Origin: Actibacterium sp. 188UL27-1
GTDB taxonomy: Bacteria > Pseudomonadota > Alphaproteobacteria > Rhodobacterales > Rhodobacteraceae
NCBI RefSeq assembly: GCF_016901225.1
Contig: NZ_JAFEUL010000005.1
Coordinates: forward strand, 1 to 64,000
Direction: 5' to 3'
Length of the DNA: 64,000 nt
In this document: piece after piece, positions 45,551 to 55,436 of the stretch
Layout of the letters: each line of letters begins with the position of its first letter
Numbering within the stretch: position 1 is the first letter of the stretch
Made by a program: the position numbers and the translations under genes
Notes under the pieces: model-generated
What the model was told of the DNA's origin: nothing
Databases searched by the model: none
Seen by the model: the letters and a program-made list of their open reading frames with translations, nothing else

Positions 45551-46312
45551 ATGGACAGTTTCGGAGATCACCTGCGCCACTGGCGGGCCCTGCGCCGGAT
45601 GAGCCAACTGCAACTGGCCATGGCCGCTGATGTGTCAGGTCGCCATGTCTCGTTCCTGGAATCGGGACGAGCCCGTCCCAGCCGTGGCATGCTGCTGAAA
45701 CTGGCAGAGGCACTGACTGTGCCCCGGGATGCGCGCAACACCATGCTTGAGGCGGCGGGGTTTGCCCGGCTCTATACCCGGTCTCGGCTGGCGGACGATC
45801 ACATGTCGGCCATTCGGGCGGCCATGCAAACCCTAATCACGGGGCATGATCCCTGCCCCGCCCTGATCATGGACAAGGTCTGGCGCATCGTGGATCTCAA
45901 TCGCAGCGGCCAGATCCTGTTCGCCCAGGTCGGTCTCTCACTGGGCGACAGCCTGCTGGGTGTCGCGACCCAACCCGACCGCGCCGCCGCCATGATTGAA
46001 AACTGGGGCGAGGTCGGCCACCACATCTTGCACCGGTTGCGCGCCGAAAGTCGTGCGGCAGGTGGCGTTCACATGCTTGATCAGGCCGCGCGCCAGCTTG
46101 AAAAGGATCCCGCCATCGCCGCCTTTGTCCCAGGCGCGTCACTGCCCCCGATCCTCTCGACCATCTACCGGGCGGGATCGCTGCGCCTGCCCCTTTTTTC
46201 GACGTTTGCACAGTTCAGCGGGGCCGAAGACCTAGCGCTGACCGACCTCAAGATCGAATTGATGTTTCCCGCCGATGCCGCCGCAGCCGCCCTGTTGCAA
46301 ACCCTCGCATGA
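45551..46312 (+). CDS. XRE-family regulator with MmyB-like ligand-binding domain
   Basis: A 253-residue regulator. An HTH_XRE domain fills residues 6-60 (DHLRHWRALRRMSQLQLAMA, then VSGRHVSFLESGRARPSRGM) and an MmyB-like PAS domain follows (about 95-250: ALIMDKVWRIVDLNRSGQIL with the family's VLDRxWnivxaN-like motif). MmyB domains bind fatty acids or related ligands. The protein most likely represses the divergent membrane-protein gene; the operator at 45501 is a natural target. The gene precedes the activator gene by 90 bases, probably without functional link. Confidence 0.87.
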   Translation: MDSFGDHLRHWRALRRMSQLQLAMAADVSGRHVSFLESGRARPSRGMLLKLAEALTVPRDARNTMLEAAGFARLYTRSRLADDHMSAIRAAMQTLITGHDPCPALIMDKVWRIVDLNRSGQILFAQVGLSLGDSLLGVATQPDRAAAMIENWGEVGHHILHRLRAESRAAGGVHMLDQAARQLEKDPAIAAFVPGASLPPILSTIYRAGSLRLPLFSTFAQFSGAEDLALTDLKIELMFPADAAAAALLQTLA

Positions 46313-46402
46313 CGGCGCCGGGACAGAATGTGCCGCTGGGTCGCCTTGCGGTTTCCGCGCACCAGCCTAAGACATGGGAACGACAGCAAAGGCAGGCGAG
46401 AT

Positions 46403-48436
46403 ATGGCATCAGACGATCCCCTCGTAATCTTCACCCCCTCGGGCAAGCGGGGCCGTTTTCCCGTGGGCACACCCATCCTGACCGCGGCGCGTCAATTGGG
46501 TGTCGATCTTGACAGTGTCTGCGGCGGGCGCGGCATCTGTTCGAAATGCCAGGTCACACCGTCCTACGGTGCCTTCCCCAAACACGGCGTCACCGTTATC
46601 GACACCGCCTTGTCCGCCTGGAATGCGGTCGAAGCACGCTATGACGAAAAACGCGGCCTGACCAAGGGCCGGCGCCTTGGATGCCAGGCCACCGTCCAGC
46701 ACGACGTGGTCATCGACGTGCCCCCCGAAAGCCAGGTCCATAAACAAGTGGTCCGCAAGGAAGTTACGGCGCGCGCGATCAAGATGGATCCGGCCACCCG
46801 CCTTGTCTGCATAGATGTCGCAGAGCCGGATATGCACGACCTGTCCGGTGATTGGGAACGGCTGGCAGGGTCGCTAGATAAATCATTTGGCATCAAAACG
46901 CTGCAGCCCGGCCTTGATGTCCTGACGAAACTTCAAACCTCCCTGCGCAAAGGCGATTGGCAGGTCACCCTGGCCGTCCATCAACCCGATGCAGACAGCC
47001 CGGCCCAGGTGCTGGATCTATGGCCCGGTTATTTCGACACGCCGCTTTACGGGCTGGCCATTGATCTGGGCTCCACCACCATCGCAGCGCATCTTTGTGA
47101 CCTGACCGACGGCACCGTCCTGAGGTCCGGCGGGATTATGAACCCCCAGATCCGCTTTGGCGAAGACCTGATGAGCCGCGTCTCCTATGCCATGATGAAC
47201 CCCGGCGGCGATGCAGAAATGACGGCCGCCGTGCGCGATGCCCTAGATACGCTGATCGCCGACCTTGCCAGCCAGGCGGATATCGCGACGGACCGCATCG
47301 TCGAACTGGTCTGCGTCTGCAATCCGGTCATGCACCACCTTTTGCTCGGCATCGATCCGGTGGAACTGGGCCAGGCCCCCTTCGCGCTCGCCACATCCGG
47401 CGCACTCCGCATTCCCGCGCGCGATCTGGATCTGACCAGCCTCAACCGCGCCGCGCAAACCTATATGCTGCCTTGTATCGCGGGCCATGTGGGGGCGGAT
47501 GCCGCCGCCGTCGCGCTGAGCGAGGCCCCCGACCAGTCCGATGATCTGGTCCTCATCGTCGATGTCGGCACGAATGCAGAGATCCTGCTGGGCAACCGCG
47601 AACAGGTCCTGGCCTGCTCCTCCCCCACCGGTCCGGCCTTTGAGGGGGCCCAGATCAGCTCCGGCCAACGCGCGGCACCAGGCGCCATCGAACGGGTGGA
47701 AATCAACCCGACCACCAAGGAACCGCGGTTCCGGGTCATCGGATCCGATCTGTGGTCCGACGATCCGAGCTTTGACGAAACCGTCACGGGGATCTGCGGC
47801 TCAGGTATCATCGAAGCCGTGGCCGAGATGCGGATGGCAGGCCTGGTCGATCCCTCGGGCCTGGCCGGAAGCGCCGCCCAAACCGGCACGGCGCGCATGC
47901 TGCCCGAAGATCGGACCCATGCCTATCTCATCCACGATGCCACAGCCACGGGCGGCCCCAAGATCACCGTCACCCAAGGCGATATTCGTGCCATCCAGCT
48001 TGCGAAATCCGCGCTCTATGCCGGTGCGCGCCTGCTGATGGACGAAATGCAGGTCGACCGCGTGGACCGCGTCGTACTGGCCGGGGCGTTCGGCGCCCAT
48101 ATCTCGACCAAGCACGCCATGGTGCTCGGTATGATCCCCGACGCACCGCTGGACAAGGTCACCTCTGCCGGGAACGCCGCGGGCACGGGCGCCCGGATCG
48201 CGCTTTTGAACCGGGCCGTGCGCGCCGATATCGAACAGACCGTCCAACGGATCACCAAGGTCGAAACCGCCATCGAACCTCGCTTTCAGGAACATTTCAT
48301 CAACGCAAATGCGTTGCCCCATGCCGTCGATCCATTTCCTGAATTGTCCCGCGTCGTGAGCCTGCCAAACGTTAGTTTCAATGCCAGCGCTGCCGAAGGC
48401 GGACGGCGCCGTCGCAGTCGGGCGTCTACGTCATAA
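46403..48436 (+). CDS. [2Fe-2S]-ASKHA corrinoid reductive activator (RACo-like)
   Basis: A 677-residue protein: N-terminal plant-type ferredoxin domain with Cys at 40, 46, 49 and 94 (C-x5-C-x2-C ... C), a linker, then an ASKHA ATPase core with LYGLAIDLGSTTIAAHLCDL, LVLIVDVGTNAEILLGN and LAGAFGAHIS. This is the DUF4445/RACo family, which uses ATP to reduce inactive cob(II)alamin in corrinoid methyltransferase systems. It matches the methyl-THF methyltransferase gene 3.3 kb upstream. The C-terminus is Arg-rich (EGGRRRRSRAS), like that enzyme's tail. Start ATG at 46403. Confidence 0.9.
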   Translation: MASDDPLVIFTPSGKRGRFPVGTPILTAARQLGVDLDSVCGGRGICSKCQVTPSYGAFPKHGVTVIDTALSAWNAVEARYDEKRGLTKGRRLGCQATVQHDVVIDVPPESQVHKQVVRKEVTARAIKMDPATRLVCIDVAEPDMHDLSGDWERLAGSLDKSFGIKTLQPGLDVLTKLQTSLRKGDWQVTLAVHQPDADSPAQVLDLWPGYFDTPLYGLAIDLGSTTIAAHLCDLTDGTVLRSGGIMNPQIRFGEDLMSRVSYAMMNPGGDAEMTAAVRDALDTLIADLASQADIATDRIVELVCVCNPVMHHLLLGIDPVELGQAPFALATSGALRIPARDLDLTSLNRAAQTYMLPCIAGHVGADAAAVALSEAPDQSDDLVLIVDVGTNAEILLGNREQVLACSSPTGPAFEGAQISSGQRAAPGAIERVEINPTTKEPRFRVIGSDLWSDDPSFDETVTGICGSGIIEAVAEMRMAGLVDPSGLAGSAAQTGTARMLPEDRTHAYLIHDATATGGPKITVTQGDIRAIQLAKSALYAGARLLMDEMQVDRVDRVVLAGAFGAHISTKHAMVLGMIPDAPLDKVTSAGNAAGTGARIALLNRAVRADIEQTVQRITKVETAIEPRFQEHFINANALPHAVDPFPELSRVVSLPNVSFNASAAEGGRRRRSRASTS

Positions 48437-48598
48437 GACATGGATAAACGCCTAAAAAGATTGGAAATCTTACCCCACTACCGCACCGGTTGAGGGTCAG
48501 CCGAAGACCGCCGATACCGCCCCCTGCAAGGTTTGCACCACCGTTAAGACTTCGTTAACGATTTTGTTATCGGACCTTCTGGGGAGTGAAAAGAACCG

Positions 48599-49264
48599 AT
48601 GAAAACGGTCATTTTGGCAGCAGTTATCGCGGCAACGGCAACAGTCCTTCCAGCCGGGACGGTACTACGGGACAAAATAGAAACGATACCCGACCTCGGT
48701 GATGGAATCAGCGCGCCGACCGAGGTGGACCGGTGGTCATTTACTGTGCGCGAACGGGCAGAAGTCACCGTTGATGTTCTGTCCTGGCATTGGGATCCGG
48801 ATGGCGACGGCTTGGCCAATCACCTGGATGCAGAGATCTTTGTGATGCGCGATGATGGCGATTTGGATGTCGATGACGTCATCGCCTATAACGACGACTC
48901 ACTTGAAACCTTCGACGACGGATCGGTCAGCGCCCTTGACAGCTACCTCAGCCTCGTCCTCGATCCGGGCAAATACATTCTCGCGATCGGAGAGGTCGAG
49001 ACCGGCCCAGGCAATGTCGTCCGCGGCATCAACGAATTTGGCTTCTACCCAGAGGTGATCGAGCTGGAAACCGGCTTTCCAGAGGCCAATGGCGATGGAT
49101 GCGACGTCTTTGACTGCAGCTTTGCGGATTATCAACTGACCTTCACCGGCCCGATCACCCTGGATCAGCCGATCGTGGCCCATGTTCCCCTTCCGACAAG
49201 CGCCTTGCTTCTGGTCGGCGGGATCGGCGGGCTGCTTGTTCAGCGCCGCCGCGCCAAATCGTGA
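48599..49264 (+). CDS. Exported protein with VPLPTS C-terminal sorting tail
   Basis: A 221-residue protein with a signal peptide (MKTVILAAVIAATATVLPAG) and an acidic Ca-binding-like body (HWDPDGDGLANHLDAE, MRDDGDLDVDDVIAY), then a LDPGKYILAIGE strand resembling DVUA0089-type pre-peptidase domains. The end is a tripartite VPLPTSALLLVGGIGGLL followed by QRRR, an exosortase-type sorting signal. It is a second such protein in the window, unrelated in its body to the one at 2568. Probably a surface or matrix protein; it is monocistronic. Confidence 0.8.
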   Translation: MKTVILAAVIAATATVLPAGTVLRDKIETIPDLGDGISAPTEVDRWSFTVRERAEVTVDVLSWHWDPDGDGLANHLDAEIFVMRDDGDLDVDDVIAYNDDSLETFDDGSVSALDSYLSLVLDPGKYILAIGEVETGPGNVVRGINEFGFYPEVIELETGFPEANGDGCDVFDCSFADYQLTFTGPITLDQPIVAHVPLPTSALLLVGGIGGLLVQRRRAKS

Positions 49265-49323
49265 CACCATCCCTGGCCGAGGCCGACCCGAAACGCGGGC
49301 GGTCTTGGCCATACGGTCATCCC

Positions 49324-49357
49324 GGTCAGGTGGGGTTGCGATCCCACTTGCTTGACC
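49324..49357. repeat. Hairpin just upstream of the HD gene
   Basis: GGTCA (49324-49328) pairs with TGACC (49353-49357) and GTGGG (49330-49334) with CCCAC (49343-49347). It lies 14 bases before the ATG of the HD protein and covers the site where a ribosome would bind. It may affect translation or be the leftover of a terminator of the upstream gene. Confidence 0.4.
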
Positions 49358-49370
49358 GCTAAACCACCCC

Positions 49371-49949
49371 ATGACTGATCGCCTTGATGCCCAAATCGCC
49401 TTTTTGCTGGAAGCCGACCGCCTGAAATCCGTCAACCGCGCCACGACCATCGCAGATGGCTCCCGGTTTGAAAATTCGGGCGAACATAGCTGGCACCTTG
49501 CACTCTTCGCCCTCGTCCTGGCTGATCAGGCACCCGATGGCGTGCAGGTTGATCGCGTGATCCGGATGCTTTTGCTCCATGATCTGGTCGAAATCGATGC
49601 TGGCGATGCGCCGATCTTTGATGACCACGATGTGGCCGCGCTTGAGGCGGCAGAGGCCAAGGCGGCGGACCGCATCTTTGCCCTGCTGCCACCCGATCAG
49701 GCGACCGCCTTTCGCGCACTCTGGGATGAGTTCGAGGCGAATATGACACCTGACGCCATCTTTGCCAAATCGCTCGACCGGTTCCAGCCGCCTGTCATGA
49801 ATCTTGCGTCCGGTGGTGGCAGCTGGACCGACTACAATGTCAGCGAGGATCAGGTCCGCACCCGTGTTGGCACCAAGATCGACCATGGCGCGCCCGGCCT
49901 TTGGTCCTGGCTCAGCCCGCGCATCGCCGCTTTCTTTGCCAAAGTCTGA
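49371..49949 (+). CDS. HD-domain hydrolase (YfbR-like)
   Basis: A 192-residue HD protein: NSGEHSWHLALFALVLADQA contains the first metal His, MLLLHDLVEIDAGDAP the central HD pair, and an Asp further down (KSLDRFQPPVMN) completes H-HD-D. It is of the YfbR/5'-nucleotidase-like class which dephosphorylates deoxynucleotides or related compounds. The substrate cannot be told from the sequence. The ATG at 49371 lacks a clear ribosome site and follows a hairpin. Confidence 0.82.
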   Translation: MTDRLDAQIAFLLEADRLKSVNRATTIADGSRFENSGEHSWHLALFALVLADQAPDGVQVDRVIRMLLLHDLVEIDAGDAPIFDDHDVAALEAAEAKAADRIFALLPPDQATAFRALWDEFEANMTPDAIFAKSLDRFQPPVMNLASGGGSWTDYNVSEDQVRTRVGTKIDHGAPGLWSWLSPRIAAFFAKV

Positions 49950-50154
49950 CAGCAGCCACGGCGCCTCAATCGTTACCGGTTTCTTATCCCACCGCACAAA
50001 TCGTATGTATGGGATATGTATGGTTTGTGCAGTGGTTCTGCATGTCCTGTGACAGCCCCTTGCGGCATTTCGGTATACAAAGGCATACGCTCTTCTCGCG
50101 CTCCTGATTTTCCGTTAAAGCCCGCCCAAAGACACTCAAAGAGGGATCCAGCCC

Positions 50155-51369
50155 ATGACCAAGATCAAAGTTGATAACCCAGTCGTCGAACTTGACGGCG
50201 ATGAGATGACCCGCATCATCTGGGATTTCATCAAGAAAAAGCTGATCCTTCCCTACCTTGATGTCGACCTGCTTTACTACGATCTGGGGATCGAGGAACG
50301 CGACCGCACAGATGACCAGATCACCATAGATAGTGCTGAAAAGATTAAAGAAATCGGCGTTGGCGTGAAATGCGCGACGATCACGCCGGACGACGCGCGC
50401 GTCGAAGAATTTGGCCTGAAAAAGATGTGGCGCAGCCCCAATGGCACGATCCGCAACATCCTGGGCGGTGTCGTCTTCCGCCAGCCGATCATCTGCAACA
50501 ACGTCCCCCGCCTCGTGCCCGGCTGGACCCAGCCCATTGTCATCGGCCGCCACGCCTTTGGCGACCAATACCGCGCCACGGATATGAAATTCCCCGGCCC
50601 CGGCAAATTATCCATGAAATTCGTGGGCGATGACGGCCAAGTCGTTGAACATGAAGTCTATTCTGCTCCGTCGGCGGGTATCTACATGGGCATGTATAAC
50701 CTGGATTCGTCGATCATCGACTTCGCCCGGGCCTCCCTGAATTACGGCCTCAACCTCGGCTGGCCCGTCTACCTGTCGACCAAAAATACCATTCTAAAAC
50801 AATATGATGGTCGCTTCCTTGAGCTGTTCCAAAAGGTCTATGAAGAGGAATTCGAAGACAAATTCAAAGCCAAGGGTATCATCTACGAACACCGCCTGAT
50901 CGACGATATGGTCGCCTGCGCGATGAAATGGAATGGCGGTTTTGTCTGGGCCTGCAAGAACTATGACGGCGATGTCCAGTCCGACACAGTCGCGCAAGGC
51001 TTTGGTTCCCTTGGATTAATGACGTCTCAGCTGATGACGCCCGACGGCAAGATCGTGGAGGCCGAGGCCGCCCACGGCACCGTCACCCGCCATTACCGTC
51101 AGCACCAAAAGGGGGAACAGACCTCGACCAACTCCATCGCATCGATCTTTGCGTGGACCGGTGGCCTCAAGCATCGCGCCAAACTCGATGACAATGCCCC
51201 ACTGCTCAACTTCGCGGAAACGCTGGAGAAAACCGTGGTCGATACGGTGGAAAGCGGCGACATGACCAAGGACCTCGCCCTCCTCGTCGGCCCTGATCAA
51301 AAGTGGCTCACCACGATGGGCTTCCTGGAAAAGGTTGACGAAAACCTTAACAAAGCGCTCGCCGGCTAA
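50155..51369 (+). CDS. icd: NADP-dependent isocitrate dehydrogenase
   Basis: A 404-residue NADP-type IDH of the homodimeric eukaryote-like class common in alphaproteobacteria. Segments: [28 protein letters not shown] substrate site, ALNYGLNLG-like region and the metal-binding YDGDVQSD, then [12 protein letters not shown] and the C-terminal NADP contact region. It oxidises isocitrate to 2-oxoglutarate in the TCA cycle and provides NADPH. The ATG has GAGGGATCC upstream. Long inverted repeats follow the stop. Confidence 0.95.
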   Translation: MTKIKVDNPVVELDGDEMTRIIWDFIKKKLILPYLDVDLLYYDLGIEERDRTDDQITIDSAEKIKEIGVGVKCATITPDDARVEEFGLKKMWRSPNGTIRNILGGVVFRQPIICNNVPRLVPGWTQPIVIGRHAFGDQYRATDMKFPGPGKLSMKFVGDDGQVVEHEVYSAPSAGIYMGMYNLDSSIIDFARASLNYGLNLGWPVYLSTKNTILKQYDGRFLELFQKVYEEEFEDKFKAKGIIYEHRLIDDMVACAMKWNGGFVWACKNYDGDVQSDTVAQGFGSLGLMTSQLMTPDGKIVEAEAAHGTVTRHYRQHQKGEQTSTNSIASIFAWTGGLKHRAKLDDNAPLLNFAETLEKTVVDTVESGDMTKDLALLVGPDQKWLTTMGFLEKVDENLNKALAG

Positions 51370-51402
51370 GATCCCCAAGCCCAAACCGATCTCTGTTTCG
51401 GA

Positions 51403-51443
51403 GCCGCCATCGCTTGATCCAAACCGGACGGGGCGATGGCGGC
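51403..51443 (+). repeat. 11-base perfect inverted repeat after icd
   Basis: GCCGCCATCGC (51403-51413) pairs with GCGATGGCGGC (51433-51443) around a 19-base loop, 34 bases after the icd stop. No T run follows, so it may work as a transcript-stabilising or Rho-linked structure rather than a simple terminator. Confidence 0.75.
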
Positions 51444-51503
51444 TTGTCCACCGAAATCGACGAGGGGCCCCCGGCACGGGGAGACGGCTATTTCGGTGGA
51501 CAA
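51444..51503. repeat. 14-base perfect inverted repeat next to the first
   Basis: TTGTCCACCGAAAT (51444-51457) pairs with ATTTCGGTGGACAA (51490-51503) around a 32-base GC-rich loop containing further short stems. It begins on the base after the previous palindrome ends. Perfect arms of this length in a gap point to a selected structure or a small mobile element. Confidence 0.75.
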
Positions 51504-51651
51504 GACTTCAGCGCTCTGTCAGGCGCGGGATCATGCGCTGGTGGATCTGAGACAGATTTCTGTTTTGGTGAGCCAGAAGCGTCCCCCAATAAACAAATAC
51601 AATGCGGGCTTGCCCGCTCAATTTAACAACCTGCCCCAATCCACTCCATAT

Positions 51652-51678
51652 AAAAGAAAAAAGGGGACCGAAGCCCCC
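51652..51678 (-). terminator. Rho-independent terminator of nrdJ
   Basis: On the minus strand GGGGGC-TTCG-GTCCCC forms a stem with the very stable TTCG tetraloop, followed by TTTTTTCTTTTA. It lies about 95 bases beyond the nrdJ stop and is the clearest intrinsic terminator in the window. Confidence 0.88.
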
Positions 51679-51773
51679 TTAAGTTTCGCCGATCAGGCTC
51701 ATTCTGATGTACCGCCCGGTTTCTGCCTGCGGCCTGACCGTCGTTCGAGGCGAGCGCACCCGCCCCAGAACTT

Positions 51774-54700
51774 TTAGCTACACCCGCTTGTCGCGCCGCA
51801 AGTGTTGCACTTCATACAGGTGCCGTTGCGGACGAGGGTGTAGTTGCCGCATTCGCCACAGGGATCGCCTTCATAGCCTTGCATCTTGGCCTTGGCGCGT
51901 GGGTCCATGGCCTCGCTGGTTTGGGGGGCCAGGGTCTGCAGCGCCGTGACCGGGTCAAGTGTGCCATCCAAGGCGACGGCCCCCATCGTGGTTTGACCCG
52001 TGACACCACCTTGCAAGACAACCAGCTCTTGTGGGACGCGCTTGCGCAGATATCCGTTCGAACTGATTTGCTTGAGCACTTCCAAGGACTTGGTCGCCGC
52101 AGCTTCACTCGGCGCTTTGACGTTTGACACGCCTTCCTGCTCCCCCCGGCCCAGGTCGTCGAAATGCGTGCCTTCGGGCTGGACATGGGCCAGATCGGTC
52201 CGGTCGAGGTAGCTGACTGCCAGTTCGCGGAAGATGTAGTCCAGGATCGAGGTCGCGTTCTTGATCGTCTCATTCCCCTGGACCATGCCAGCCGGTTCGA
52301 ACTTGGTGAATGTGAAGGCATCCACGAACTCCTCCAGCGGCACGCCGTATTGCAGCCCGACCGAGACGGCGATGGCGAAGTTGTTCATCATCGCCCGGAA
52401 ACCGGCACCTTCCTTATGCATGTCAATGAAGATCTCGCCCAGGCTGCCGTCTTTGTACTCGCCTGTCCGCAGATAGACCTTGTGTCCCCCCACGATGGCC
52501 TTTTGGGTATAACCGCGACGCCGCTCCGGCATCTTTTCGCGGTTGGACCTTACAACCTCCTTGATGATCACCTTTTCGACGATCTTCTCGGCCAGAACCT
52601 GGGCCTTTTCCTGCGGGTTGCCGTTTTCCAGCACCTCGGCCGCCTCATCGTCATCCTCGACCAGTGACGCGGCCAGGGGCTGCGACAATTTCGAGCCATC
52701 GCGGTACAGCGCATTGGCTTTGGTTCCCAGCGACCAGCTCAGTTCATAGGCGCTCTGGCAATCTGCAATGGTGGCATCATTGGGCATGTTGATCGTCTTG
52801 CTGATCGCGCCCGAGATGAAGCTTTGTGCGGCAGCCATCATGTGGATGTGGCTGTCGACACTCAGGAACCGCGTGCCGGTTTTACCGCAGGCATTGGCGC
52901 AGTCGAAAACATGGTAATGTTCGACCTTCAGATGCGGTGCCCCTTCCAGGGTCATCGTCCCGCAGACATGGTTGTTTGCGGCGTCGATCTGGTCCTTGGC
53001 AAAGCCGAGATGCCGCAGCAGGTCAAAGCCGGGATCCGCCAGCTTATTCGCCGGGATGCCCAGCACATCGGTGCAGAACTCCGCCCCAAGCGTCCATTGG
53101 TTAAAGACGAAGCGGATGTCGAAGGCCGAGGGCAGCGCGGCTTCGATCTTGTCGATCTCGGCCTGGCCAAAACCGTGCCCCACCAGCGAGGTGTGGTTAA
53201 TGCCCGGTGCGTTGCCCAACGTGCCGTGGCCCACTGCGTGGCTGACGATCTCTTCAATCTCGCTGGTCCGGTATCCCAGCTTGGTCAGCGCGGCTGGCAC
53301 CGACTGGTTGATGATTTTGAAGTAGCCGCCACCAGCCAACTTTTTGAACTTCACCAAGGCGAAGTCAGGCTCGATTCCAGTGGTGTCGCAATCCATGACC
53401 AGACCGATGGTGCCCGTTGGCGCGATCACCGTGGCCTGGGCGTTGCGGAAACCGTTCTTTTTACCAAGAGCCAACGCTTCGTCCCAGCTGGATTTTGCCA
53501 GCTCTGACAGGCGTTTATCGGGGCAATTGGCGTGATCGAGGGCAACCGGTTTGACATCCAGCGCCTCGTATCCATCTGTCTTGCCATAGGCCGCATTGCG
53601 GTGGTTTCGGATGACGCGCAGCATGTGCTTGCTGTTCTTCTTGTAGCCAACAAAGGGGCCAAGCTCACCTGCAATCTCAGCACTGGTGGCGTAGGCGACA
53701 CCGGTCATGACGGCGGTCAAAGCACCGCAAAGGGCGCGGCCTTCTTCGCTGTCATAGCCCAAGCCCATATTCATCAGCAGACCACCAATATTGGCATAGC
53801 CCAGGCCAAGCGTGCGGAAGTCGTAGCTGCGCTGCGCGATCTCTTTCGAGGGGAATTGCGCCATGGTTACGCTGACCTCCAGCGTCAGGGTCCACAGGCG
53901 CGTGGCATGCATGTAGTCCTCTGCCTGGAACACACCGTCCTTGTAAAAGGTCAGCAGGTTCATGGAAGCCAGGTTGCAGGCCGTATCGTCCAGAAACATG
54001 TATTCCGAACACGGGTTGGAGCCGCGGATCGCACCGTCTTCCGGGCAGGTATGCCAGGCATTGACCGTGTCGTGGAACTGGATGCCGGGATCGGCACAGG
54101 CCCATGCCGCGTGGCCGATCTGCTCCCACAGGTCGCGGGCTTTGATCGTCTTGGCGATGGATCCATCGGTGCGGCGGATCAGTTCCCAATCGGCATCATC
54201 CTCGACCGCCTTGAGGAAGGCATCGGTGACCCGAACAGAGTTGTTGGAGTTTTGGCCCGACACACTTGCATAGGCTTCACTGTCCCAATCGGTGTCATAG
54301 GTCGGGAATTCGATACTGGCGTAACCCTGGCGGGCATATTGCAGGACACGGGCGACATAGGTTTCGGGGATCGCAACCTTGCGCGCGGCTTTGATGGCTT
54401 CCTTCAAGACGCTGTTTTTCTTGGGATCGACGGCATCGTCCAATGCCCCGTCCCAGACACTGATCGCGCCAAAGATGTCGTTCAGCTTCTCTTCGTGCAT
54501 CTTGGAGCCTGCGACGATGCTGGCCACCTTTTGCTCTTCCTTCACCTTCCAGTTGATGAAGTCTTCGATATCGGGGTGGTCGGCATCACAAATCACCATC
54601 TTGGCCGCCCGGCGGGTCGTGCCGCCGGATTTGATCGCACCGGCCGCCCGGTCCCCGATTTTGAGGAACCCCATCAATCCCGAGGATTTGCCACCGCCGG

Positions 54701-55436
54701 ACAGGGCCTCACCCTCGCCCCGCAGGCTGGAGAAATTGGTGCCGGTGCCCGAGCCGTATTTAAACAGGCGTGCTTCCCGCACCCACAGATCCATGATGCC
54801 ACCATCATTCACCAAGTCATCGCTGACGGACTGAATGAAACAGGCATGGGGCTGCGGATGTTCATAGGCGCTGTCGGATTTGGTCAGCTTGCCTGTTTTG
54901 TAATCCACATAGTGGTGGCCTTGGCTGGGCCCGTCGATGCCGTAGGCCCAGTGCAGCCCGGTGTTGAACCATTGGGGCGAGTTCGGTGCGGCGCGCTGGG
55001 TGGCCAGCATGTGGCGCATCTCATCATAATAGGCGCGGGCATCGTCTTCGCTGGTGAAATAGCCGCCTTTCCAGCCCCAATAGGCCCAGGCTCCCGCGAG
55101 ACGGTCAAACACCTGCTTGGCGGATGTTTCGCCAGTGAACCGTTCGTCTTCGGGCAGCTTGGCCAAGGCAGCCTCGTCAGGCACAGAGCGCCAGAGGAAG
55201 CTGGGCACGCCCTTCTCGCGGACTGGTTTCAGCGCCGCGGCGACACCCGCCTTGCGAAAGTATTTCTGCGCAATCACGTCGCTGGCGACCTGACTCCAGC
55301 TTTCGGGAATGTCGATCCCTTCCAGCTTGAAGACGACCGTGCCGTCGGGGTTACGAATCTCAGAAACGGTTTTGGTGAACGGCACCGCCTCATATGCATC
55401 GCGACCCGCTTGCGTGAATTTGCGTTCGATCTTCAT
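51774..55436 (-). CDS. nrdJ: Vitamin B12-dependent (class II) ribonucleotide reductase
   Basis: A 1220-residue NrdJ. Catalytic core motifs include [20 protein letters not shown], with the Asn-Cys-Glu radical site, and repeated glycine loops; a zinc-type tail [21 protein letters not shown] closes the protein and may rereduce the active site. It makes deoxynucleotides from ribonucleotides with adenosylcobalamin and works with or without oxygen. I start at the ATG at 55436 (MKIERKFTQ), which fits the family; the frame is open for another 100 codons upstream without homology. An NrdR-type box lies about 180 bases upstream. Confidence 0.95.
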   Translation of the reverse strand: MKIERKFTQAGRDAYEAVPFTKTVSEIRNPDGTVVFKLEGIDIPESWSQVASDVIAQKYFRKAGVAAALKPVREKGVPSFLWRSVPDEAALAKLPEDERFTGETSAKQVFDRLAGAWAYWGWKGGYFTSEDDARAYYDEMRHMLATQRAAPNSPQWFNTGLHWAYGIDGPSQGHHYVDYKTGKLTKSDSAYEHPQPHACFIQSVSDDLVNDGGIMDLWVREARLFKYGSGTGTNFSSLRGEGEALSGGGKSSGLMGFLKIGDRAAGAIKSGGTTRRAAKMVICDADHPDIEDFINWKVKEEQKVASIVAGSKMHEEKLNDIFGAISVWDGALDDAVDPKKNSVLKEAIKAARKVAIPETYVARVLQYARQGYASIEFPTYDTDWDSEAYASVSGQNSNNSVRVTDAFLKAVEDDADWELIRRTDGSIAKTIKARDLWEQIGHAAWACADPGIQFHDTVNAWHTCPEDGAIRGSNPCSEYMFLDDTACNLASMNLLTFYKDGVFQAEDYMHATRLWTLTLEVSVTMAQFPSKEIAQRSYDFRTLGLGYANIGGLLMNMGLGYDSEEGRALCGALTAVMTGVAYATSAEIAGELGPFVGYKKNSKHMLRVIRNHRNAAYGKTDGYEALDVKPVALDHANCPDKRLSELAKSSWDEALALGKKNGFRNAQATVIAPTGTIGLVMDCDTTGIEPDFALVKFKKLAGGGYFKIINQSVPAALTKLGYRTSEIEEIVSHAVGHGTLGNAPGINHTSLVGHGFGQAEIDKIEAALPSAFDIRFVFNQWTLGAEFCTDVLGIPANKLADPGFDLLRHLGFAKDQIDAANNHVCGTMTLEGAPHLKVEHYHVFDCANACGKTGTRFLSVDSHIHMMAAAQSFISGAISKTINMPNDATIADCQSAYELSWSLGTKANALYRDGSKLSQPLAASLVEDDDEAAEVLENGNPQEKAQVLAEKIVEKVIIKEVVRSNREKMPERRRGYTQKAIVGGHKVYLRTGEYKDGSLGEIFIDMHKEGAGFRAMMNNFAIAVSVGLQYGVPLEEFVDAFTFTKFEPAGMVQGNETIKNATSILDYIFRELAVSYLDRTDLAHVQPEGTHFDDLGRGEQEGVSNVKAPSEAAATKSLEVLKQISSNGYLRKRVPQELVVLQGGVTGQTTMGAVALDGTLDPVTALQTLAPQTSEAMDPRAKAKMQGYEGDPCGECGNYTLVRNGTCMKCNTCGATSGCS

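Larger units (their letters stand above)
51370..51651. other. Palindrome-rich gap between convergent icd and nrdJ
   Basis: This part of the 404-base gap between the icd and nrdJ ends has two perfect inverted repeats in direct succession (11 and 14 bases per arm) and an approximate direct repeat GATYTCTGTTTYGG that opens near 51388 and recurs near 51553. An open frame runs through but has no known family. The features suggest terminators combined with a small repeat element. Confidence 0.55.

Noticed and set aside
49324-49370. A tRNA gene on the minus strand (GGGGTGG start, D-arm-like segment)
   Set aside because: The possible anticodon loop has eight bases and there is no T-arm or acceptor 3' strand, so it is at most a fragment.
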